Source: JALZAA01 sp046727755 (GTDB lineage: Bacteria; Actinomycetota; Acidimicrobiia; IMCC26256; JACDBD01). Taken from it: a stretch of 6,242 nt of DNA. The notes beneath the pieces were generated by a model. That model had not been told where the DNA came from. It saw only the letters and a program-made list of their open reading frames with translations, and made no database searches. Where the stretch lies: NCBI GenBank assembly GCA_046727755.1, contig JBKPDG010000110.1, forward strand, positions 1 to 6,242, in the 5' to 3' direction. Positions 1-6,242 of this stretch are shown in pieces; position 1 is the stretch's first letter, and the number at the start of each line of letters is the position of its first letter. The position numbers were made by a program, and so were the translations under genes.

Positions 1-571
1 GGATCCGCGCGGGGAGCATCCGAGAGCGCGATGGCGGGAGCGTGGGGAGGAGCGCCTCCGGGCCTTCGAGCCTTGGCCACGGTGACAGCAGGCCCAGGTT
101 CCGGACCACCCGCTGGAGACCGGACCGCTGGTACAGGCGCAGCGGGGTCATCAACCGCTCCAGCCGGTCGGGATGCGGGAAGAGCCCGAGCACACGGTCG
201 AGGGTGCGACGGTCGGTCTCGTGGGCGTGTACCTCCTTGCGCTCCAGCTGGCCGCGCGCGGCCTCCAGGAGTTGACCGAAGGGCACGCCGGAGGGACAGG
301 CCGTCTCGCACGCGCGACAGCCGAGGCAGAGGTCGAGGTGGTGCGCGAGGGTGGGTGTCAGCGGCGTTCGCCCTTCCGCCGCCGCTCGTACGAGATAGAT
401 CCTCCCGCGCGGGGAATCCATCTCCTCGCCCAGCACTCGATACGTCGGGCACTGCGGCAGGCAGATCCCGCAGTGCACGCATGCGCGCAGGCCGTCCATC
501 GACGGAGGATCTGAGAGGTCGAACGCGCCCAGCCTCTCTTCCCCGCCCGACGATCTGCTGACGGTGCTCAC
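1..571 (-). CDS. glcF: Glycolate oxidase iron-sulfur subunit GlcF (3' end cut off by window)
   Basis: This gene encodes the iron-sulfur subunit that carries electrons from the flavin subunits of a glycolate/2-hydroxyacid dehydrogenase to the membrane quinone pool. Translating the minus strand from a GTG at 571 gives 190 residues with no stop before the window edge. Two classical 4Fe-4S cysteine sets are visible: C31, C34, C37, C41 (in CVHCGICLPQCPTY) and C82, C85, C88, C92 (in CLGCRACETACPSG). Between them lies the family's PRGRIYL stretch (residues 54-60). E. coli GlcF is about 407 residues, so roughly half is missing here, including the C-terminal cysteine-rich (CCG-type) region. The GTG start overlaps the glcE stop as GTGA, implying translational coupling. 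A run of six G lies only 3 bases upstream, too close to be a normal ribosome binding site. An in-frame ATG at residue 25 is a weaker alternative with no upstream site. The identity is firm from the motifs and gene order; the substrate of the complex is not. Confidence 0.93.
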   Translation of the reverse strand, partial: MSTVSRSSGGEERLGAFDLSDPPSMDGLRACVHCGICLPQCPTYRVLGEEMDSPRGRIYLVRAAAEGRTPLTPTLAHHLDLCLGCRACETACPSGVPFGQLLEAARGQLERKEVHAHETDRRTLDRVLGLFPHPDRLERLMTPLRLYQRSGLQRVVRNLGLLSPWPRLEGPEALLPTLPPSRSRMLPARI

Positions 572-1875
572 AGGCCCCCCACGAAGCGACCCGGATTCAG
601 CACACCTTGGGGATCGAACTCGCGCTTGAGCCTCCGCATGATCTCCAGCACGGCCGGCTCCACCGGCCCCCACGGTTCGCACTCCGCCTTGAAGGCGGCG
701 GGCAGGCGCTCGAGGACCAGGCTGCCGTCCTCCTCCCCGAGCCCCTGCCGGAGCGCGCCCACGAGGTCGGCGAGCGAGCGGCCCGTAATCGGCCCGAACA
801 GGGCCAGCCGGAGCATCCCGCTCCGCGCCTCGCCAACCGCGCTGATACGTAGCCCGGCGGCGCCGGCCCGCCGCTCGGCCTCCCCGAGCCAGTGGAGCAG
901 TCGGTGCGGCTTGCACCCGAGCTTCGCCACCACCTCTCCCCGGGCGGCTCGATCGAGGTCTGCCCACAGCGAGGTGGGCGCGATGACGACACTCCCACCG
1001 TGGTCACGAGCGAGACGCTCGACGGCCCGGCCCTGGTCGGCAACCGCCTCCTCGACGCTCGCTACGGAAAGAGCCACCGCGAGCCGGGCCGGGGCGATGC
1101 GCAGGGCCTCGGAGGCACGCTCGTTCAGCACCGTTACCCGCTCCGGCTCGAGGCTCGAGAGCACCACCGCCTCGAGGAAAGCGGCCCCGGCCTCAAGCGT
1201 CCGAAAGCCGGCGAGCCACGAGTCGGCGGCGGGAGGGATCGGGTGCAGCCGGAGCGTGGCCTCCACGATCACGCCGAGCGTCCCGAGAGAGCCGACCAGG
1301 AGCTTGGGGACGTCGTAGCCGCTCACGGATTTCACCACGCGGGCCCCGCCCCACGTGATCGTCCCATCCGCCTGCACGAAGCGCACCCCGAGGAGGAGGT
1401 CCCGTGGAGCACCGTAGCGGAACCGCAAAGGTCCAGTGGCATTGGTCGCGAGGACTCCCCCCAGGGTCCGCTCCGCCGCGCCCGGTGGATCGATCGGGAG
1501 GCGCTGGCGGTGCAGTTCGAGGCGGGCGCCGAGCCGACCGAGCGCGACGCCGGTTTCCACTGTCGCCACCATGTCGTCCGGCGCGTGCTCGAGGATGGAG
1601 CTCATCCGCCGGCAGTCGAGCACCATGTCGAGCCGGGCCGGCGCGCGGCCGAGCCCGAGGCTGGAGCCGCTGCCCCGGGGCGTGACGGCCATGCGCTCGG
1701 CGGACGCGACAGCCATGACACGGCTGGCCTCGGTCGCGCTCGCCGGGCTCACCACCCACCGCGGTATCATCCCGTCCACGGCGTGCGCGTCCAGCGCGGT
1801 GGGGTCGGTCAGCACGTGCTCGCGTCCGACGATCCCGGTGAGGGCCTCGGCCACCGCCGGCACCGAGACGGCCAT
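568..1875 (-). CDS. glcE: Glycolate oxidase FAD-binding subunit GlcE
   Basis: This is the second flavin-domain subunit of a GlcDEF-type 2-hydroxyacid dehydrogenase, 435 residues long. The N-terminal half is an FAD-binding type 4 (PCMH/VAO) fold. It shows PRGSGSSLGLG (residues 66-76), a GGVLATNATGP stretch, and further on GYDVPKLLVGSLGTLG, the usual second FAD-contact block. The C-terminus ends in FDPQGVLNPGRF, the family's closing motif. Unlike its neighbour GlcD, it has neither the HxGDGNxH motif nor GEHG, so it probably lacks the metal-binding catalytic site; this is normal for GlcE. It is longer than E. coli GlcE (about 350 residues). The ATG at 1875-1873 is chosen because it lies 5 bases after the glcD stop, and a weak GGGTG (1884-1888) sits 8 bases upstream. 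The longer open frame upstream only overlaps glcD. The TGA stop overlaps the glcF start. A stand-alone FAD-linked oxidase is the alternative reading, but the glcD and glcF neighbours argue strongly for GlcE. Confidence 0.9.
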   Translation of the reverse strand: MAVSVPAVAEALTGIVGREHVLTDPTALDAHAVDGMIPRWVVSPASATEASRVMAVASAERMAVTPRGSGSSLGLGRAPARLDMVLDCRRMSSILEHAPDDMVATVETGVALGRLGARLELHRQRLPIDPPGAAERTLGGVLATNATGPLRFRYGAPRDLLLGVRFVQADGTITWGGARVVKSVSGYDVPKLLVGSLGTLGVIVEATLRLHPIPPAADSWLAGFRTLEAGAAFLEAVVLSSLEPERVTVLNERASEALRIAPARLAVALSVASVEEAVADQGRAVERLARDHGGSVVIAPTSLWADLDRAARGEVVAKLGCKPHRLLHWLGEAERRAGAAGLRISAVGEARSGMLRLALFGPITGRSLADLVGALRQGLGEEDGSLVLERLPAAFKAECEPWGPVEPAVLEIMRRLKREFDPQGVLNPGRFVGGL

Positions 1876-1880
1876 CGCGG

Positions 1881-3326
1881 CTACACCCAGGCGCCTTTGG
1901 GGAGCGACGGCGCCACGGCTCGCCCGACCTCGCCGCAAGCCGCGGGCGACGGCAGGAGCTTCCCCGGGTTCATGATGGAGTCGGGATCGAACACCCGCCG
2001 GAGCCGCGCCATGAACTCGAGGTCGGCGGGCGCGAACTGCAGCAGCAGCTTCGCCGACTTGTCGACGCCGATCCCGTGCTCGCCGGACACGCTCCCGCCC
2101 AGGGCCAGGCACGCGTTGAGCAGGTCCTCGTTCGCCTGCTGGGCGCGCTCCAGCTCACCCGGAACCCGATCGTCGTAGCAGATCAGCGGATGCAGGTTGC
2201 CATCCCCCGCGTGGAACACGTTGGCGATCAGGACGCGATGGCGCGCCCCGATGGCCAGCAGCTCGCGCATGATGACGGGAAGCTTCGAGCGCGGCACCAC
2301 CGCGTCCTGCAGGAGCCACGCGGGCGTCATCCGACCGAAGACGCCGGCCGCCTCCTTGCGCCCTTTCCAGAGCAGCGCGCGTTCGGCCTCGTCCCGAGCG
2401 ACGCGGATCTCGAGGGCGAGCCGAGCGCGACAGATCTCGACCACGCGCTGCGACTGAGCCTCGATCTCCGCTCGCGGGCCGTCCAGCTCGATCAGGAGCA
2501 CGGCGCCCGCGCCCTTGGGGTAGCCGGCGTGGAGGCCTTCTTCCACCGCCCGGATCACCGCCTCGTCGATCATCTCGAGCGCGGCCGGGATCATCCCGGC
2601 CGCGATGATGGCGGAGACCGCTTCCGAGGCGTCCTCGATGGAGGCGAAGGAAGCGAGCACGGTCTTGACACCTTCCGGGAGCGGTATCAGGCGGACGATC
2701 ACCGCCGTCACCAGCCCGAGCGTACCTTCCGATCCCACGAAGACGCCGGTAAGGTCGTAGCCCGGCCGCTCGGGGACCTTGCCGCCGAGCCAAACCAGCT
2801 CGCCAGCGCCAGTGACTACCTGGAGGCCCAGCACGTGGTTCACCGTGATGCCGTACTTCAGACAGTGCGGCCCGCCGGCATTGGTAGCGGCGTTACCGCC
2901 GATCGAGGACACCATCTGGCTCGACGGGTCGGGCGCGAAGTAGAGGCCGTGGGGGCGCGTGGCCTGACTGAGCCACAGATTGATGAGCCCGGGTTCGACC
3001 ACCGCGCAGCGGTCGGGCACGTCGAGCTCGATGATGCGATTCATCCGGTTCATCGACACCATGACGCCACCCATGGGGGCCATGGCGCCGCCGATCAGGC
3101 CGGTGCCTGAACCGCGGGGCACGATGGGCACCCCGGCCCGGCGGCAGATCCGGACGACGCCCGCCGCCTGCTCGGCGCTCTGCGGGAGCACGACCACATC
3201 GGGCGCCCCCTTGTAGAAGGTGTGCATGTCGCATTCGTAGGTCAGGCGCCCCTCGGGAGTCGAGATGACGGCGGCGGGGCCCACGATGCTCGCGAGATCG
3301 TCCCGGAGGGTGTCAGTCAGGGCCAT
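1881..3326 (-). CDS. glcD: Glycolate oxidase / D-2-hydroxyacid dehydrogenase catalytic subunit GlcD
   Basis: This is the catalytic FAD subunit, 481 residues (E. coli GlcD is about 499), predicted to oxidise a D-2-hydroxyacid such as glycolate or D-lactate to the 2-oxoacid and pass electrons to GlcF. The FAD-binding type 4 domain has PRGSGTGLIGGA (residues 70-81), SSIGGNAATNAGG (140-152) and GYDLTGVFVGSEGTLG (189-204). The C-terminal FAD-oxidase domain has HAGDGNLH (372-379) and GEHG (415-418). By analogy with D-2-hydroxyglutarate and D-lactate dehydrogenases, H372, H379 and E416 should bind a divalent metal at the active site. MNPGKLLP (452-459) is the usual C-terminal motif, followed by an atypical 22-residue tail. 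The ATG at 3326-3324 is chosen because the remaining 60 residues of upstream open frame are arginine- and proline-rich and unlike the family. No good ribosome binding site precedes it. A 136-base gap separates it from korB; glcE begins 5 bases after its TAG stop. Substrate specificity cannot be read from the sequence. Confidence 0.92.
   Translation of the reverse strand: MALTDTLRDDLASIVGPAAVISTPEGRLTYECDMHTFYKGAPDVVVLPQSAEQAAGVVRICRRAGVPIVPRGSGTGLIGGAMAPMGGVMVSMNRMNRIIELDVPDRCAVVEPGLINLWLSQATRPHGLYFAPDPSSQMVSSIGGNAATNAGGPHCLKYGITVNHVLGLQVVTGAGELVWLGGKVPERPGYDLTGVFVGSEGTLGLVTAVIVRLIPLPEGVKTVLASFASIEDASEAVSAIIAAGMIPAALEMIDEAVIRAVEEGLHAGYPKGAGAVLLIELDGPRAEIEAQSQRVVEICRARLALEIRVARDEAERALLWKGRKEAAGVFGRMTPAWLLQDAVVPRSKLPVIMRELLAIGARHRVLIANVFHAGDGNLHPLICYDDRVPGELERAQQANEDLLNACLALGGSVSGEHGIGVDKSAKLLLQFAPADLEFMARLRRVFDPDSIMNPGKLLPSPAACGEVGRAVAPSLPKGAWV
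1890..1949. repeat. Inverted-repeat-rich segment encoding the GlcD tail
   Basis: The last codons of glcD hold a GC-rich palindromic patch. On the + strand, TCGCCCG (1920-1926) and CGGGCGA (1943-1949) form a 7-bp stem. TCGCC (1930-1934) with GGCGA (1945-1949) is a competing shorter stem. Two copies of the palindrome GGCGCC lie at 1890-1895 and 1909-1914. The segment encodes the non-conserved protein tail after MNPGKLLP. It could be the remnant of an interspersed palindromic element read into the gene. Short inverted repeats also occur by chance in sequence this GC-rich, so the call is tentative. Confidence 0.3.
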
Positions 3327-3401
3327 GACTCGGCTCGGAACGGATCGCGCAGGCGCCCTCTGCCAGGAGGAGCGGCGCGGGCTTTCTCGAAGTGAGCGGC
3401 A

Positions 3402-3453
3402 GCGGTTCCGCGCAACCTCCATCGCGAGGTTTGGGCGGGGGCCGGAACGCCGC
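3402..3453 (-). other. Nested inverted repeat in the korB-glcD spacer
   Basis: The 136-base spacer between the korB stop and the glcD start holds a perfect hairpin: AACCTC (3414-3419) and GAGGTT (3426-3431) around a 6-base loop. It is enclosed by a longer imperfect repeat: GCGGTTCCG (3402-3410) pairs with CGGAACGCCGC (3443-3453) apart from a 2-base CG bulge. No T-run follows on the minus strand, so it does not look like a standard intrinsic terminator. It could be an attenuator, an RNA-processing or stabilising structure between the two gene modules, or chance. The rest of the spacer shows no convincing -35/-10 promoter or strong ribosome binding site. Confidence 0.35.
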
Positions 3454-3462
3454 TGATCGCTC

Positions 3463-4496
<1,034 letters not shown>

Positions 4497-4500
<4 letters not shown>

Positions 4501-6242
4501 CGCTTGGCCTCCAAGAGCTGGTGGATCGCTTCGTAGATCTCGTGGCTGGCCAGGGGCAGGCCGCGCACACGGTTGAATCCGACCGCGTCGACGAGATATT
4601 CGGCCCGGAGCACGCGCACGAGCTGCCCGCTGTTGATCTCCGGCACCAGGACCTTGGAGTGCTGGCGGAGGATCTGCCCGAGGTCGGGAGGCAGGGGATT
4701 GAGGTAGCGGAGATGGATCGAGGCCACCGACTTGCCCTCGCTCTGGGCCTCCTCGGTGGCCGCCGTGATGGCGCCATAGGTCCCGCCCCACCCCACGACC
4801 AGCACGTCTCCGGACTCGGGCCCGTTGACGACGGTCGGCGGGATCTCCTGGGCGACCCGGCGGACCTTCTCGGCCCGCGTGCGCACCATGTGATCGTGGT
4901 TCTCGGGGTCGTACGAGATGTTGCCGGTGACGTCGGATTTCTCGATGCCGCCGATCCGGTGCTCGAGCCCGGGCGTCCCCGGACGCACCCACGGACGCGC
5001 GAGCGTGGCCTGGTCGCGCAGGTACGGGAAGAACCCCTCGCGCTCCGTCCGGAACCGGACCGGGATGTCCGGCAACGACTTCGGATCGGGGATAAGCCAG
5101 GGCTCTGATCCGTTGGCCAAAAAGCCATCACTCAGCACGATCACCGGCACCATGTACTTGACGGCGATCCGCACGGCCTCATACGTGATGAAGAAGCAAT
5201 CCCCGGGCGTCTGCGGGGCCAGGACCACGACCGGGCTCTCACTGTTGCGCCCGTAGAGCGCCTGCATCAGGTCGGCCTGCTCCGTCTTGGTGGGGAGCCC
5301 GGTGCTCGGTCCACCGCGCTGGATGTCGAAGACCACGATCGGCAGCTCGGCCACCACCGCCAGGCCGATCGCCTCGCCCTTGAGGGCGACGCCCGGTCCG
5401 CTACTCGCGGTGACGCCGATGGCCCCGCCGAACGCCGCACCGATCGCCGCCGTCGCGGCGGCGATCTCATCCTCGGCCTGGAATGTCCGGACGCGGAACC
5501 TCTTGTGGAGCGACAGCTCGTGGAGGATGTCACTGGCCGGCGTGATCGGATACGCCCCGAACACCACGGGCAGCTGGGTCCGCTCGGCCGCCGCGAGGAG
5601 ACCCCAGGCCAGAGCGCGATTGCCCGTCATGGCCCGGTAGGTGCCGGCCGGCATGTCGGCCGCCTCGATGCCGTAGTTCTCGGAGAAGATCTCCGCCGTC
5701 TCGCCGAAGGCGTGCCCGGCCTTCAGCACCCGCGTGTTGGCCTCGACGATGGCCATGTTCTTGCCGAAACGCTTCTTGATCCAGTCGAGCGTCGGGTCGA
5801 GGGGGCGCGTGTAGATCCAGGACACGAGGCCGAGCGCGAAGAAGTTCTTGCAACGATCCTTCTCCTTCGCGTTGAGCGGCAGGTCCTCGAGCGCCTTCTT
5901 GGTGAGCCCAGCGATGTCGACCTGGTGCAGCCGGTACTTCTCGGCGAGGGCCCTGTCCTCCAGGGGATTCTTCGGGTAGCCGGCCTTGTCCAGGTTGCGC
6001 TGGTCGAAGGCGGCCGTGTTCACGATGAGGATGCCGCCCGGCTTCAGGTCGGCCAAGTGCACCCTGAGAGCCGCCGGATTCATCGCCACCAGCGCATCGA
6101 GCTGGTCGCCTGGCGTGTAGACCCGCTGACTTCCGAACTGGAGCTGGAAGCTCGATACCCCGAACAGGGTGCCCGCTGGCGCCCGGATCTCCGCCGGGAA
6201 GTTCGGCAACGTCGAGATGTCGTTGCCCGCCCACGCCGCCTC
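4497..6242 (-). CDS. korA: 2-oxoglutarate:ferredoxin oxidoreductase alpha subunit KorA with fused gamma domain (5' end cut off)
   Basis: This is the alpha subunit of the 2-oxoacid:ferredoxin oxidoreductase encoded with korB. The frame stays open to the right window edge (first visible residues EAAWAGNDISTLPNFPAEIR), so the true start lies outside; the TTG at 6209 is not a real start. The visible part is 581 residues. Mycobacterial KorA is about 650, so some 60-75 N-terminal residues are missing, probably including the start of the gamma domain. Visible residues 1 to about 195 are the gamma-type domain (FPAEIRAPAGTL, VAMNPAALRVHL, KNFFALG). The alpha pyrimidine-binding domain follows, with YPITPASD (231-238), QAEDEIAAATAAIGAA (255-270), SSGPG (280-284) and QRGGPSTGLPTKTEQ (308-322). 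The C-terminal transketolase-like domain contains the GDVLVVGWGGTYGA stretch (478-491). It ends EAKR-TGA, overlapping korB. The gamma-alpha fusion with a separate beta is the organisation of Mycobacterium and Magnetococcus enzymes, which are reported to tolerate oxygen; that tolerance is inferred here, not seen. Confidence 0.94.
4508..4512 (-). promoter_or_regulatory. Ribosome binding site of korB
   Basis: GGAGG reads on the minus strand inside the end of korA, 7 bases before the GTG at 4500. This is the only strong Shine-Dalgarno match before a gene in the window. Together with the GTGA overlap, it decides the korB start. Confidence 0.75.

Noticed and set aside
1..6. The window begins exactly at GGATCC (a BamHI site), with another at 4480-4485
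   Set aside because: It could hint at a cloned fragment, but the right edge has no such site and a 6-base match is easily chance. It has no biological meaning by itself.
892..2178. A 428-codon open frame on the + strand opposite glcE and the end of glcD
   Set aside because: It is antisense to two well-supported genes. Its product is rich in Arg, Gly, Pro and Ala with no recognisable motif. Long antisense frames are expected in GC-rich coding DNA with strong third-position bias.
2076..3110. A 344-codon open frame on the + strand opposite glcD
   Set aside because: It is antisense to the conserved glcD gene. The composition is His/Arg/Gly-rich, and there is no family resemblance or ribosome binding site.
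3402..3453. Intrinsic terminator after korB
   Set aside because: The inverted repeat is present but no T-run follows on the minus strand, so it is reported as an inverted repeat rather than a terminator.
6207..6209. TTG at 6209 as the start of korA
   Set aside because: The frame is open to the window edge, and the residues upstream of it (WAGNDIST) continue the family-like sequence. The gene is simply truncated by the window.

Overview
The window is a compact, leftward-reading (minus strand) bacterial gene cluster of high GC content (about two thirds by eye). It contains five protein genes and almost no non-coding DNA. In transcription order, from the right edge to the left edge, they are korA (5' end cut off by the window), korB, glcD, glcE and glcF (3' end cut off). 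No tRNA, rRNA, CRISPR array, insertion sequence or phage gene was seen.

Right half (3463-6242): korA and korB encode the two subunits of a 2-oxoacid:ferredoxin oxidoreductase, most likely specific for 2-oxoglutarate. It is the two-subunit type in which the gamma domain is fused to the front of alpha, as remembered for mycobacteria and Magnetococcus. Such enzymes interconvert 2-oxoglutarate plus CoA with succinyl-CoA plus CO2 while reducing or oxidising ferredoxin. The korA stop and the korB GTG start overlap as GTGA, and a good ribosome binding site precedes korB.

Middle (3327-3462): a 136-base spacer is the only real intergenic gap. It contains a perfect 6-bp hairpin nested in a larger imperfect inverted repeat, with no T-run that would make it a standard terminator.

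Left half (1-3326): glcD, glcE and glcF encode a glycolate-oxidase-type, membrane-associated 2-hydroxyacid dehydrogenase. It has two related FAD-domain proteins (GlcD catalytic; GlcE without the metal-binding motifs) and an iron-sulfur protein (GlcF) with two visible 4Fe-4S cysteine sets. The glcD-glcE gap is 5 bases, and glcE-glcF overlap by another GTGA.

The two modules could work together. A GlcDEF complex oxidises a D-2-hydroxyacid to a 2-oxoacid, and the Kor enzyme consumes a 2-oxoacid. If the substrate were D-2-hydroxyglutarate, the product would be the Kor substrate itself. This is inference, and glycolate or D-lactate remain equally possible from sequence alone. The organism is probably a high-GC free-living bacterium. 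The Kor proteins resemble actinobacterial ones as remembered, but the lineage cannot be fixed here; an uncultured soil lineage such as Rokubacteria/NC10 is a guess only. The window looks like core or near-core energy metabolism, and no convincing new system was found.
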